A stretch of 64,000 bases of DNA, taken from NCBI GenBank assembly GCA_032622095.1, contig CP136065.1, forward strand, positions 108,975,195 to 109,039,194, written 5' to 3'. The stretch comes from Siphonodentalium dalli (lineage: Eukaryota > Mollusca > Scaphopoda > Gadilida > Siphonodentaliidae). The translations under genes were made by a program, and so were the position numbers. The notes under the pieces were generated by a model. The model was given only the letters and a program-made list of their open reading frames with translations, was not told the DNA's origin and did no database searches. Every line of letters starts with the position of its first letter. Positions within the stretch are counted from its first letter, which is position 1. This document shows positions 12,494 through 26,539 of the stretch, in pieces.

Positions 12494-12612
12494 GCTGTCA
12501 AATCAATTCTGCCATTTTGCTGAATAGCTTGCGAAAATCGCCAACAAGACTTTTTATGTCTCCGTTCTGTCAATACGTGTTTAGAATTGTTTTTGTTTAA
12601 ACATTGTGTAAA
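12494..12612 (+). repeat. Dispersed repeat H, copy 1
   Basis: TGCCATTTTGCTGAATAGCT and CTCCGTTCTGTCAATACGTG, nearly identical to 16308-16415. The two copies stand on either side of the LINE at 12870-15960. Confidence 0.85.
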
Positions 12613-12869
12613 TATGAAACATCGTCTTGTTGATATTAGTTTCGTAAATGCGTTTTCCAAATATCTCATGCAACAAAATTAGACGCCAATAGCAATAATT
12701 TTAATATTACGGAAATCTGAATGAGAAACCACAGACTGCAGGCCCATAAGAAGAATCAATGTGAAATTCCGATCATCGTGTGTGACATTTACATAAACCA
12801 TGCCTCGAATAAGCCCGGTAACTGAGTCTAAACCGGATAAAATATTTATTAGGTTATAACATTTTTTTC

Positions 12870-15800
12870 AGCCACAATGGACAAAGTACTGCCGACTACA
12901 TGATCACCTCACTGCATTTATTCTACTATATTAACCAATTCAGAGTTCATCCACCTAATGAATTTTCTGATCACAATATCTGATATCGGCAATAATATCT
13001 GATTCTGATATCGGCAATAATAAAAACTAATGAATTCAATAACAATGAGGATTTAAGTATATATTTGGCAAAATGAATCTGCATTTCACTACAGAAATGC
13101 AATAACAACAGAGAAATCAGTAGATAACTTACTTTCTTTAAGGACTTAATTGAGGACAATAATTACAAATATATTGACTACCTAACAAAAAAACTAGGTA
13201 ATATTTATATTGATGCTGCTAACAGTTCATTGGATTTCAGACCTACAAGAATAAATAATAGAAAAAATACAAATAAAAAAAGTAAATCGAAAAAAGGTTG
13301 GATGAATTCTGAATGTTTCAGGATGAGAAAAGAAGTAAGATATATGGCCAAAACGTTACGTAATGAACCAAAGAATGTAGCATTAAGACAATCATTCTGC
13401 TTCACCCGGAAAAAGTACAATATCATGAAAAAGAATCTGAGAAAAAATTTCCATGGCTCATTATCTGAGAATATTAATAATATAAACCACAAGAACCCCA
13501 AAGAATTCTGGAAATTTTTCCAACACTGGAACAAACAGAAAATTCAACCATCATCACCCATAAATGACAAACAATGGTTTGAACATTATAAATCTCTTTT
13601 ATGCTCAAATATGTCCGAAGATACTAGTACAATATTAACTAAAAAATGGATCATAAATGTATGCCAACCCTATCAGAAGAGAAAAACTCACAGTATGAAA
13701 ACACAAACTTGAATGCACCTATAACTTGAGAAGAAATTAAAAAAGCAATAAACAAACTGAAAATGAAGAAAAGTGGAGGACCTGACATGATTATAAATGA
13801 ATTTATAAAGCAGAGTGCGGACACAATGTCACTAATATTGGCAAAAGTATTTAACAAAATTTTAGAATGTGGCATATTTCCAACAGACTGGAATATATCC
13901 ATTTTAACATCTATCCACAAATCAGGAGATTAAACAGATTGCAACAATTATAGAGGGATAAGTATATCTAGTTGTATTGGTAAGTTATTTACCAATATAC
14001 TACAGAGAAGACTTGGGGAATTTTTGGAAAATAAACAATCTTTATCTATGAATCAAATAGGATTTAGACAGAATTCTAGGACTATTGATCATGTGTTTGT
14101 CATGAAAACTTTAATAAACAAATATGTAACGAAAGAAGATAAACAACTTTACAAAGCTTTTATTGATTTATGTAACGCATTTGACTCAGTATATAGACCA
14201 TACCTATTTCAAAAATTAAAAAACAAAGGAATAAATGGAAAATTCTACAACACAATAGAAAATATGTACACTAGTACATATTACTCTTGTAAATTGAAGA
14301 ATGGATATAGTGAACCATTCAAAGCCGATTTAGGCGTGAAGCAGGGTAATAGTCTTAGTCCGATACTTTTCAATTTATACATAGATTATTTAAAAGATTA
14401 CTTAGACTAAGGTCATTATGAACCAGTTTCACTCAATTCAGTCAAATTTAACCATCTTTTGTATGCTGATGATTTAGTCCTAATTTCGGAGTCCCCACAA
14501 GGTCTACAAGCATGCCTTGATTCACTTCAAACATTTTGTATGGATTGGCGATTAGCTGTTAACCATAACAAATTAAAAACAATCATCTTCTCCGGAAATG
14601 AAAAATCGAATGTTAACTCTCCAACATTTTATTATGGCCCTCTTACATTAGAAACTGTGGATGACTATAAATACTTAGGAATAAGTTTTCACAAAAGTGG
14701 AAAATTTGTTTTGGCAGCATCAAACCTATCAGATAAAGCCAGGAAAGCGTGTTACGCACTAAAAAGTAACTTGAAGGAACTCCCAAATTTATCTGTTAAA
14801 AACTGAATGCACTTAGTTAATTCAATGATACTTCCTATCCTCACATATGGATCAGAAATATGGATTTCTGACTTAAAAATCAACTTTAACTCAATAGAAA
14901 ACCTATTTAAATCATGTGCAGACAAAACATATACATCAATATTGAAAGATATACTTGGAGTAAACAACAAATCAACAAACATAGCAGTTTATTCAGAAGT
15001 GGGGGCAATACCGGTATGCTTGAAGATTTTTCAAGGGTTGTTTAACTTCCACAAAAGGTTGACGGATCTCACACGTAGAAAAGACAATAATAAACAGCAT
15101 AAACTTTTGATCTCAGCCTTTGAAGAAGATAGGATATTAAATGGTGTAAAATCAGATATGTCATGGTCTAATAATATGGTAAAAATTGCTAAATTTGTTA
15201 AAATTAAAATAGATACTCTTGATGAATCACAATTCAAAGATATAGTTGTGAACACTTACAACAAAAAGATATTGAACGAATATAACTGCATGAAGGTATC
15301 AAATGATGGGAAATTGAGATCAAAATTTAGGGACTATCTTCACTTTAATTTACCAAAGGATCTCAGAAAAGAACTAACTAAACTCAGAATAAGTGCACAC
15401 ACACTTAATATTGAAACTTTGAGATATACAAAAACTAAGCTAAAAGACGCACCTGAAAGGTTTTGTTCACATTGTTTGGACAAACTTGAAGATGAAACTC
15501 ATTTCCTGTTTAATTGTGAACTATATGATGATATAAGAAAAAGGTACAATTTTTTTCAGATTGGTCAATTTATGAACAATGCAAAGACTATTCTGAATCC
15601 ATCAACCTTTACATGTGCAAAACAAGTATGTAGCTTCATAAAAGAAGCGTTGAAAAAACGACAAGCCATACAATAACTATCCCCAGTTACTTGAAATAAT
15701 ATTGTTTTAGGATATATACATATTTATAAAATCCTCTATTCTCATCCTGAAAACAATTACGACAAATTAATTAATTACATTAATTTATAATGTATTAAAA

Positions 15801-15960
15801 CAAGCCGTTAGACTAATTTACACATTTTAATGACACATATAATTATTATAGGTGTTACAGCTAACATTACATTGATTACACATTGTCATATTCAATATGT
15901 TATGTTTATGTTATGGATCACGCTTCTTGGCTAAAATCCAATAAATAATTGAATTGAAAT
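12870..15960 (+). pseudogene. LINE retrotransposon, endonuclease tail plus reverse transcriptase
   Basis: The start reads FSDHNI, the last motif of an apurinic-type endonuclease, so the 5' part is missing. An ORF at 13230-13712 covers the linker (WMNSECFRMRKEVRYMAK). After a frameshift the RT runs from about 13712: KKSGGPDMIINEFI, then NNYRGISISSCIGKLF, QIGFRQNSRTIDHVF, motif A FIDLCNAFDSV, KQGNSLSPILFNLYID, and YADD at 14462-14473. The C-terminal part (14807-15676) ends in a zinc-binding block, CSHC...HFLFNC. In-frame stops at 13729, 13931, 14408 and 14804 kill it. The 3' UTR ends near 15960 with AATAAATAATTGAATTG. An RT of this type copies its own RNA at a nicked target. Confidence 0.85.
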
Positions 15961-16064
15961 AAGAGTCATACCAAACTCCATGCAGGGTTTATCTCACTTG
16001 ATGACTCGAGATATATAAGACCACTGTCATCGGCGATATTTTACCCCCATTGTGTGGACTTCCA

Positions 16065-16106
<42 letters not shown>

Positions 16107-16307
16107 TAAGTGAACATAGTCACATGTCATCCCATAGAAGCATACAAACTAGCTAGCTAACAAAGCTTGTGAAATTTTCTTACATTAAGTTGAAAAGTCC
16201 TATCAGAACCAAAGAACTATTTCGCGCAATGAAGTGGTTTTGGTTCTCCGGTTGTTTTATAAACACAAATGTCTAAAAGCACATGGACAACCGCATGACA
16301 AACATCA

Positions 16308-16415
16308 GTCAAATCAATGCTGCCATTTTGCTGAATAGCTTGCGAAAATCGGCAACATGACTTTTTAAGTCTCCGTTCTGTCAATACGTGTTTAGATTTT
16401 GTTTTGTTTAAACAT
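16308..16415 (+). repeat. Dispersed repeat H, copy 2
   Basis: Same words as the copy at 12494, same orientation. Confidence 0.85.
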
Positions 16416-16429
16416 ATGTTATGTGTAGT

Positions 16430-17300
16430 ATACTACAAAATGGATTGGGGCACAAGTTACAAAACGTAATGAGCCCCTCTCCGGTATACATTGATACAAA
16501 CACTTTGTTTAACAAAGTGGCACAATAAGTAACTTATTTACAGCTACATATGTGGTGAATGGGAACGGTAATGATGGAAGATTGTAACAGTTTATTGAGG
16601 AAGGGTGAGAATGAGAATGATTGGTTGGGGTGCCAACGCCGAGTGTGCATGCTATGCTGAGGCGAAAACATATGTGTTAATTGATAAACTTATTTATTAT
16701 CGTGAAATCTAACTAGAAATGTTTAGTCTCCGCGATTAAATGCTGGACTATTTTGAACAGTTTCACAATTTGTTTGTTACGAGTATTCGGGATGCCAACA
16801 AGTAGATTGTTCATATGCGTTAATTTACTTCGTTCTCTGTGTAGCAGGTGAAACGTCTCCGTTTGTTCTGACTGGTAGTGGGGACACATAAAGAAGTAAT
16901 GACGTGCAACGTGGACTTCCTGAGATATAGTTCTGGAATTTGTCAGACTGAAGATTACTACAATAGTTTCGTAGTCTGGCGTGAAATACAATTATATTTC
17001 CTACGTCCTGTATAGAAATATACTGGGGGTCTAGTGGTAGGATCAATCATTCAAGATAATCTTTAAAATCGAAAATCGTCGGAGCTTCTGTTATTGCGGA
17101 AGGCACGTCGTTCCACGATTTTATGGTTGGGGGGGGGGGGGGAATGACTCTTTGTAATGCTCAGTATTGCTGAAATATGTGTAAAATATTTCGGGGTTTC
17201 TGAGTTCATTCTCGATATGTCGGCTATCCTGGGTGGTAATTAGATCTCAAAGCACATATGACCTGTAAATTTGAGGGGATCAAGTTCGCCATATTTGCAG
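16430..17300 (-). pseudogene. LINE 3' fragment, RT C-terminus
   Basis: Read on the minus strand, 17120-16713 gives IKSWNDVPSAITEAS, then HARLRNYCSNLQSD and HYFFMCPHYQSEQTE, with two frame changes. This is the LINE C-terminal order: KxWNxLP, then a zinc-binding C...HxxFxCP block. RT core is absent. G-run instability at 17129-17143 lies inside the coding part. Decayed and 5'-truncated. Confidence 0.65.
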
Positions 17301-18870
17301 GAAAAATCGCGCCACTATAGAAAACAATAACAGGCTGGTACACAGCCGATGACATATCAGAGTCAGAAAGGAAGTGTAACTGGTGTGTGAGCTCTGGTAG
17401 AGATTGTAATCATACCACAAGATCAACGGGGCGAATTAATCCGGTCACGATCCATTCAGACCATCACCTTTAAAGGTAATCAAGGCGCTCGAAATTTGGA
17501 TACAAAGTTATTCAAATTTTGTCGATCAAATGACAAATAACAACTTGCATGAATGATATACCATATCAGAATCTATGCATATCGATGTGTCAGGTGACCT
17601 TCTTTGGTAATGGCAACACACGACGGTCGTTACAAGTTACACGTACTTTTAGCTGAGTCTGGCTAATGCAATAATGTTTGTTTGTATTTTTTCTTAGTCG
17701 GGATCGGTTAGTGTAGATTAAAAATAGTTTTTACTCCGACACAATTCATTACATGTTAATTTACAAATGTTATGTACATGCATGTAGGTATAGTAAATTA
17801 ATTTCACTATGTTCCACTTGCATATGTATATATAGATGAATTTGGTTGGAAAAGAAACGACAATAAGATTTAGCCTTTTATAGTCGTCCCTGTATAAGCA
17901 AAGCCCACGCGATATACATGTTCATTAATTATAAATCGATTATCGTTATAGTAGTCACTGGCCGGGCGCGACAGTAGGTTTATTTATGTTCTTCAGAATC
18001 TAATTAACCCGATATATAAGGAACTGAGTGGGGTGAGCACTCCAAGGATAAGCTTGTTCGTTGAAAACTATACACTATATAGTTCATATTCAATTGGCTG
18101 TTTATTCATATAAACAACAAATATCTATATCAAAAACGTGAACAAAATAAATTTGTCATGAAAGTGGAAGACCATAACCGCCACACATCTGAAACATATA
18201 TATGTATACGACCAGTAGCACCAAATAAAAACTGAGAACTACACTAGGAGACAGTGGGACTAGTTGTGAGTAGTATAATGGGCAAAAGGCACATAAATCC
18301 TCAAGGTGCTAGCATGAAAATTGGGCGGGAGGGAGGGAAATTGAATCTTGTAAATGATTAATTTTTGGAATTTAAGTTTGTCAAATTGAATTACATTATT
18401 ATTCTCTTGATAAACAAAATGGCAGTTTCCTTTTGCTGCGGATATTATGATAATGAGGGGAAATATTTCCATTATAAAATCGAATTGAAACTAATAAAGA
18501 AAATAGACTATCCATACACCATTAGCAACACAGGGTTAACAGGGTTATATATTCAAATAGAGTTGCTCGTAGGCTTCGATCCACATATTAAACTCAGAGC
18601 CCTGGTGATCAAATTATTTCGATAAATACTTAAGGCACGTTCACATGGAGCTGCAAGAAAATGTCGGTCAGAATATACCAGGTACAAATCTTTACCCGTG
18701 TGCGTGTGGACTGATTACTGATAAATGGTTGGGTTTAAAATGTTCAGAATGGCATTCGCGGCTGTCACGCGGTTTTCTAGATGTAAACAATCTCAAGTTT
18801 GTACCATAGTATTGGAGTATTGAATATATGTATGACATTCGTGAATGCAGGTGTGTCGACAGGGTCTTCT
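17300..18870. other. Non-coding unique DNA
   Basis: AT-rich, no coding pattern and no recognised repeat. Confidence 0.5.
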
Positions 18871-18879
18871 TGTGGGGGT

Positions 18880-19370
18880 GGGGCTTTAAAAATTCATCCT
18901 GGTAAATTTGTTAAAATAACCAGGGTATTTAACCCAAGTAAATTTCATCCAGCGCCCGTCCTATCATACTAAATTGGTTACGTGGACGTATTTATCCAGA
19001 TCCAGATGCGTTGGATGTAAATGTAAATTTGTACCCTGGTATTTTATACGAAAATTCACCATGGGGTTTTGCTCCTCTATCAGCTTACAAAGTCTCTCAT
19101 GTGTTTAAACAAAATTCACCCTGGTATCATTCCCCATATACTTGGCAATTTTAGCCTTGTAATTTCACCATGGAGTTTTCACCCTGGTGATTTCAGCCAT
19201 ATTTTTTCACCCTATATTTACTCTTGTGTTTTCACCGTAATGACTCCTAACATGTATTTTCACCCTAGTGGTTTAAGTCTTGTGTTTTCAATCTGTGAGT
19301 TGGTATGTTTTCACTCTGTAAGTTGGTATATCATATAAGTTTTATTTACCCTGGTATACCATGGTAGCTT
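18880..19370 (+). repeat. Irregular short tandem repeat (TTTTCACCCTGGT)
   Basis: TTCACCCTGGTA, TTTCACCATGG, TTTCACCCTA and close variants recur every 20-40 bases. The small ORF here (19069-19338) is made of the repeat. Confidence 0.7.
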
Positions 19371-19786
19371 TTAGAAGGCTTAAACTTTGAGAAAAATCAT
19401 CGGAGGTTATATGACTGACATATGTTATTACCCAAGGTGTAAACACTGCATGACTTCGGCAATATGGCAATTTTCTTGCCCCAGTCTGTTAACTTTTGAG
19501 TATGACGCCGGGTACTCCATTGTTTAGCTCTGATTAAATATCGAAACATGTTTTTTTTCTCGCAAAAAAGATACAAAGCCCCCAAGATGCATTATGTGAT
19601 ATTATGAAATAGCGTTATCGCTCATATTACCATGGTGTTTTACCCTGATAATTTCAGCCTTGAATTTTCACAAGTAAAACTACTATGGTATACCAACGTT
19701 ACTGTTAAGCGATGTATCAAACTAAATATTGCCTTCAAAGTTATTACATCGATGTTTGAGCGGAAAGATAAGGTGCATGATTATGA

Positions 19787-20623
19787 TCAATCAAGATCGT
19801 TTATTATCAGATTACAATATATATGGAAAATTGGGTCACATGGGTAACTTGACCCTGTGATTGTCATGGGATGGGTGCCGTTGATCTCAGATGACATAGA
19901 GTGGAACCAAATATCAATAAAGAGCGTTTACAAATAGCTTAGCACATATGGAGGGAGAGTAGGGGTAACTTAATTCCATGGGGTGTTTCATGGAATAGTA
20001 ACTAATGATTTACTCATTCTTTACCCAAGCCACGCCGGGTTCCCCAGATAGTAATATATAAGTACTCAATCAAGATAGTTTATTATCAGATTACAATATA
20101 TATGGAAAATTGGGTCACATGGGTAACTTGACCCTGTGATTGTCATGGGATGGGTGCCGTTGATCTCAGATGACATAGAGTGGCACCAAATATCAATAAG
20201 GAGCGTTTACAAATAGCTTAGCACATATGGAGGTAGAGTAGGGGTAACTTAATTCCCTGGGGTGTTTCATGGAATAGTAACTAATGATTTACTCATTCTT
20301 TACCCAAGCAACGCCGGGTTCCCCAGATAGTAATATATAAGTACTCAATCAAGATCGTTTATTATCAGATTACAATATATATGGAAAATTGGGTCACATG
20401 GGTAACTTGACCCTGTGATTGTCATGGGATGGGTGCCGTTGATCTCAGATGACATAGAGTGGCACCAAATATCAATAAGGAGCGTTTACAAATAGCTTAG
20501 CACATATGGAGGGAGAGTAGGGGTAACTTAATTCCCTGGGGTGTTTCATGGAATAGTAACTAATGATTTACTCATTCTTTACCCAAGCAACGCCGGGTTC
20601 CCCAGCTAGTAATATATAAGTAC
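19787..20623 (+). repeat. Three tandem 279-bp units
   Basis: Copies start at 19787, 20066 and 20345, each with TCAATCAAGAT(C/A)GTTTATT, GGGTCACATGGGTAACTTGA and GTTCCCCAG(A/C)TAGTAATA. They differ at a few bases only, so the amplification is recent. Confidence 0.95.
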
Positions 20624-21059
20624 TATCTGGGAAAACATACATAATTATGCAAGGAAGTAGTGTATGAGTGCAGCATGATCAAAGCATATTTGTTAGTTAG
20701 TAATGGGACATGCAGGGTATTTAGAGGTTTTTGGTATTCAGCCAACACATGTATAATAAGTGACAAAATATATAATTGAGTAAAGAATCTTTATATATGC
20801 AAGGAAATACAGTTCAACAATGACAACGGATGGCTGAATAATGTAATAGCTGTTTATGAATTGACAATTCGCATTGGCCTGTATAGTGTATGCCGGGTAA
20901 TTTGATTTACACTGGTAACTATTCGCCACATAATATTGTGGTTTATGTGTGATGCTTTGCGTTTTACCATAGGCATCGATTACAGCAAAGTGAGGCATTA
21001 TATTACCAGAGATACCAGATTGTTTGGAAGGAAATCTAGGTTTTTCAAGGTATGTTGCA

Positions 21060-21500
21060 AATAAAATTGATGATTTACACTGGTTATATTGGTTTTACCA
21101 GCGTGTTTTTGAAACACCCAAGTAGAATAAATGTAAGCCTCACATTGCTTTGGTCATGGTCATGGTGAAATCTCAAGTCACCCTGCAGTAAACCCACGTA
21201 AAGCGTGATTTACACTGGTTTATATTGGTTTTATCAGTGTGTTTTGAAACACCCTATAGTAGAATCAATGTAAAGCCTCACATTACTTTAGTATAATCAT
21301 GCTTAATTCTCAATTCAGCCCAGTAAACACATGTAAACCACGATTGGCATTGGTTTTACCAGCGTGTTTTCGAAACACCTAATATAATCAATGTAAAACG
21401 TCACATTACTTTGGTATTATATCATCCCGAATTATCAATTCACCCCAGTAAACATATGTAAAGCGTGATTTACAATGGTTTGCCAGGGTGATTTTTGTTA
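21060..21500 (+). repeat. Diverged tandem repeat, ~125-140-bp units
   Basis: Three full units and a partial one share GATTTACACTGGTT, CCAGCGTGTTTTGAAACACC, CAATGTAAAGCCTCACATTA and CCCAGTAAACACATGTAAA. Confidence 0.85.
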
Positions 21501-22240
21501 TAAGGGGAGGCAGAGTACCCAACATGGAATTTCAAACTTATCTCCCCACTGATGAAGTTGACCGAAGACACTGTAGACACTGTGGGCTCCGTAACCAATG
21601 AAGTGAGTTAAATGGTGACAAGTTTCGAAAACATTTCATTGATAGCCCCAAGTGCAGTGTATTTATTAAAATGTTTTCTTCACATGCCCGCTTTATACAA
21701 ATGAAAGAACTACACTAGAACACCGACTATTAACGATCGGATTGCATATGCTCTAAGTTGAAAATCTATTGTGCGGATCACACAGCTTATCTGTAAACTC
21801 TAATGAACGTCTTTTTACAGCGTTCCAAAATTATATTCTATCCACGGGTCGTTTCAGTACTGAACAGGTTGATTTGAGCAACTCTGATGATGATATCTAA
21901 AAATGCATGTACTCTTAACCAGGAGTCAGTCGGTTTATCTATTTTCTACTCCCGAACCACCTAAATGTTCATTTCATAATTGTTAATTAATTCTTATTTC
22001 CGGCCATCTTGAACAAAACAAATTATTAGTTTGATTAATTTATTTTCTACGCCATTTTATTTATTTCAGTATTTCTCAGGACTTCTTATTTTGGGAAGAG
22101 GAGCATTTAGTAAGTTGTAATAAACTTGTGCTCCGATCCCCGTTGCTCATCGTACATACAACTGTATTCAAAGTAGTATGTGATATTATATTCTGGGATG
22201 ACCAATAAAATATGTTCAAGCAAGTAGACCGAAATATTCC
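21500..22240. other. Non-coding unique DNA
   Basis: No supported feature. A G-run at 22541-22557 lies just beyond, in repeat E flank. Confidence 0.45.
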
Positions 22241-22249
22241 GAGTCCGAA

Positions 22250-22440
22250 AATTTCCATTTTCACCACCCCCTGCGTTTGAGTCAAAATATTTGACCAAAA
22301 GTAGGAAACATTCGACGTTTGGTCTAAAACAACTAAATTCACTAATACTATTAAATACTGCATGGGTCAGGCATGAAACTTCCAACCCTTGAAAATGTTG
22401 GCCGAAGTTGAGGGGGGACACCCGATGCATCACGCCAATG
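22250..22440 (-). repeat. Dispersed repeat E, copy 3, inverted
   Basis: Minus strand reads GGGTTGGAAGTTTCATGCCT and ATGTTTCCTACTTTTGGTC. The 142-aa ORF over it is therefore doubtful. Confidence 0.55.
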
Positions 22441-22834
22441 CACTCACAAAGGCATTCTATCCGAGCAAAGGAGGGAAAAAGCAGCCACTTTATTTGGAAA
22501 TAGATGCACGCGTATAATTTGAATCGTGCATGCATTTATTGGTGGGGGGGGGGGGGGCAAATGATATTTTGTTTGATCAAGAGGATCTCTCCCCCATCGA
22601 GAACCTACAAGAAGTTTGATATAGAGGTGGGGATTTTGTTTCGTTCTTGAGGCGGTGTAGCTGGGGAATAGCACGTGTCTGACGATCACACGCATCCATA
22701 TATACTTCAGCTATTCTAATAAGCCAACTAGAAATTACGAAGTGAATTGGTGAAACGGACGATAACAGTGAGGTATCATAACCCGAGAGTGTGAGTTTAC
22801 ACTTACGGACTTCTTCCCTACGATAGTATTTAAA

Positions 22835-23330
22835 GACATATTATGGACATATTTAGGTGCGTGAAACTGTTAAGTTAGTATTGAGACGCTATGCCGACTG
22901 GTGGAATATAGCATTCTATACTAACATCACCGAAAATCTCAAGCGAATCGACCGTAGCACTCCATAGAAAACGTCGTCTGAACTACGCCCAATTGTAAAT
23001 ATTTACCTCTCAATTCGGGACGCAACTATCGGCGATAAACTACCGAAAACGATTTCACCACCGAGAGTAGTTACATTTAATTAATATATAAGAATGATGG
23101 TGTGTCATGTCCATTTGGATATAATATTTGTATAAAATAACTACTTTTAGCAAGATTATTCTCCATTTCTATTTGATTGCCATATCGGAGTGTTCCACGT
23201 CACTTTAACGGATACCGACGACCACCAATCAAGGTGAAAACGGATCACCAGTCAGTGATCAATTAAATAGTAGTGCAGTGCACTGTGTCCGTGGGATATT
23301 TTCTTCTATTATATTTGTATTGGTTAAGTA
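22835..23330 (+). repeat. Dispersed repeat C copy 2, followed by repeat D
   Basis: Repeat C to about 23205, then TAACGGATACCGACGACCACC, a piece also found at 1850-1976 (repeat D). No coding. Confidence 0.75.
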
Positions 23331-24496
23331 AGTCACCTGGGGCATTTAGCTGGTATTTTCATGGAGTTCCATGTGAACGCACCTTGTGGGCTTGGCGAAC
23401 ATATTGCCAATTGTCCCGCCATGCGGGTTAGTTACTACATTTATCACCCGACAACAAGGAGCTTATCTGCAGTAGTTTAAAGTCGATGGGGCTACATCAT
23501 TTATGCCGACAAAATCCCTTTCGCAAATCTTATTGTTTTCATTCGAAGATAAATGTTACATGGGCATAATATATATATATTGAAGAATATTGACCAAGTA
23601 AAGGTTTTGTTTTCAATAACGAAAAGACACATAAAAAGTATCATGTGAAAATGATAATGCAATCATATATATAGCTGACAGTTCACATCACACCAATGGC
23701 TAAGATGCGACAATTATATTGTAGACGTGCATGGTTTCATTGACAATATGCATTCCGGATGTTGAATTTAGCTGTCGTAATCTACTTGCATTTTCCGACT
23801 GAAAAAGACTCCCACCACACCTTTACTGCTATTTTGTAATGGGAGGCCAACTCATTAAAATATTATCACTGTATTCAGGGCGTCAACCCCATTCATATGC
23901 AATGTAAAATGTATCATAGTTGATGAATGTATCAGATTGTGTTATCTGTGACCAACCAGGGGTGTGCTCTGGTATTCAGCTATAGAAGTGACGACCATGC
24001 AGACACGAAATGAATGAGTTTTCAGCCACTCGAGGTAGTGTTAGTCAACCGACTGTGCGAATCGAAGTGTCCAGTTAATTCATGGAATGTGGGGCGTAGT
24101 AGATAGAGCGCAGGAAACCTCTCGCGGAACTAATTCGCCAACAATGGCATCAAATGGGTTAGGTTATTGCGAACGTAACTGTTACAACCATGTATGGAAC
24201 GCCCAATATCTCCTCTTGTTCAAGAATGTCAAGTAGAAAACAGGTCGGCCAACCCGTATTGCTGAGTTCATTTTTTTGTATTGTTTCTTTAGTCTTTCGA
24301 CACTGGGTTCACGATGAATATAGTACACACATGTATATAATAGATGCGACCGTATGGCGTTATTCACTGAATTTTTTCATAACAGACACGTATTTGTGGT
24401 ATCTCTTCAATAATTCGTTACGACAGCATGATTTCCATGCAGTGATGCCGTCATATTCACCTTTCTACGCATGAGATTCTAGTCCATAAACTTCAC
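23330..24496. other. Non-coding unique DNA
   Basis: A stretch at 24090-24160 looks slightly tRNA-like (TAGATAGAGCGCAGG) but has no T-arm. Nothing else. Confidence 0.45.
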
Positions 24497-24915
24497 TTTT
24501 AAAGGTGCTCAATCCGATTCGATGGTCCCCATATCATCAGATTCCAACAATAACAACATTTCTTGAAATTCCGCTTCATCGATTAATTGCCAAACAAAAT
24601 AATGCTATGGTATAAAATTGCCCCAAAAGTGTTATTTATCAACATTTTGTTCAACGAAATTTGGCCGGATTGTCAAATATCTATCACACAAAGCCACATG
24701 ATTTTAGAGTTATCCATCTTCATCCGCAGTTTGGTCCGAGACCGTCGGCTTGACGAATATTTGCCAGGCCGCTAAAAATTACATATCGCTGGAAATAAAA
24801 TATCTCAAAAATCTATATCTGATCACTCTTGAGCTTTGATGGGTGGGTTCCTCGACTTGAATCAAATATTTGTTTACCCCCGAAGCCAAATAAATAGTAA
24901 TTTAGGAGTGTTAAT
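24497..24915. mobile_element. MITE family A, right end missing
   Basis: Starts TTTAAAGGTGCTCAATCCGA; ends inside the family at CCAAATAAATAGTAATTTAGG without the terminal repeat. Confidence 0.7.
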
Positions 24916-26539
24916 TTGATTATGTATATTTAAGTGTCTATCGCTATAACCGTGTGCGTATTAGTTGCTCAGTTACAGTCCAGTCTGGCTTAACTTTTAA
25001 TCTAATGTTTCTCGACATGGTTCTTCATCCTAGAAACGGCGATTTCATGTATGCATATTTAGAAATACAATAACCATCACGAACAATATATACAAGAGGT
25101 TTCAATTGTGTGTGAAAGTGCTTGAGCATAATCATACCGAATGTTTATGAAACCCTACCTTTCGTACATGGTGGTTTCAATCCAATTCAATTTATATAGC
25201 TCGCGTGTGGATATGGTATATAAGTGGTTTTCTTTGTAAATATTTATTAAATATGACAACACGCGCAGCAATTCTCTGCCTGAGTGACAATCAGTCAGTA
25301 TCAGTATGAACACGGGTGTATGTTCACACAGACTGGGCGATGATCTAATATTCTCATGGTAAAATGCTTACTCGAGGTCGTTATCTCAATCGGCATCTCC
25401 AGTTTAAAGTTAGTCTTACATCACGTGCACATGGGTTCAAAGACTTACACAAAAATAAATGCAACCAATAGGCAATAAATAAGCAACCTATCTATTTTAG
25501 CTGTAAAATCAAGTTGTATTGCTTTTGGTCGAAATTTGAGGGACAATGTCGACCGCGAGCATATGAGCCGTGGCTGTCTCTCTATCATCGGTACTTTTCA
25601 ACGTTTTGTTGAGTCTAACGCGCTGTCGAAATCCAAGGAATCTGGGCCCTGTTTCGTGAAGGCAACTTATGACATAGTTGGGACTTAAGATGGTCATAAT
25701 TTCAACCTTCAGTCATAAGTACGTTTCACGAACAAAGTCTTAACCTAGGATGGTCTTAACTTTGGTCTTAACTTTAAGACTGGTGTGAGGTGTCATAAGA
25801 TAATCTTAAAGTTAAGACCTACGTTGTGATCCGCAGTTGGTCCGAAATGTGGATGGGATCTAGTTCATGTATATATTATTATAAACACATTTAACTGAAT
25901 AACACCTTGCTAGCACGGATGGGTGTTTCAGAAATGGTAGTAATTAATAACCAACTGGTAAGCTATAGCAGTGACGTGGCCAGTGGTTGCAAGATTGGCG
26001 GGGTGTCCGCTACTAACTGTAAACCGCCAAGACCGGGCTATATATACATTTCTAATTGCTGTAACAAAAAGAATATATTTACATAGAGTTGAACATCATT
26101 TGCGATTCAAATCATACAATCGCACTGTAGACAATAATCATGTTGAGACAATCAGTCCGAACATTTTCACATCGAGGATAATAGTGAATGATTTATACTC
26201 AGTTTTTTTTTTATAAATGCTTATGTCAGCTATTATTATTATTATTATTTACTTGCCTTTCTATGTTATTATGTTATAATTTGCATTTAATGATAAATTT
26301 TCCAACATAGATTAAAATGGGGATAGCAATGCAGTTTTCCGTACTTTGAATAGCACAAATTCTTCGCATTTTTGGTTCGCGGAAGAAATTAGTTCCGTCG
26401 TTTCAAAGTAGCATGATATGGATTAGGAAAACCACACAGCGTCCTGATATGGTCTAGCGGCTGAAAAGACGATAAACGCCAAAACAAAAACCAAACTGGG
26501 AAATAACGAAGATCACATCTGTTTCTATTTATTTTTCAG
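24916..26539. other. Upstream region of the EB gene
   Basis: It should hold the promoter or the intron before the signal-peptide exon; neither can be pinned. It contains the MITE-like repeat at 25645-25835. Confidence 0.4.
25645..25835. mobile_element. Short MITE-like repeat with GGGCCCTGTTTCGTGAAG end
   Basis: Starts GGGCCCTGTTTCGTGAAGG; it holds repeated TCTTAAC/GTTAAGA words and an internal GTTTCACGAAC. The other end is unclear. Confidence 0.45.

Noticed and set aside
22107-22535. 142-aa minus-strand ORF
   Set aside because: It overlaps an inverted copy of a non-coding dispersed repeat and has no recognisable domain.
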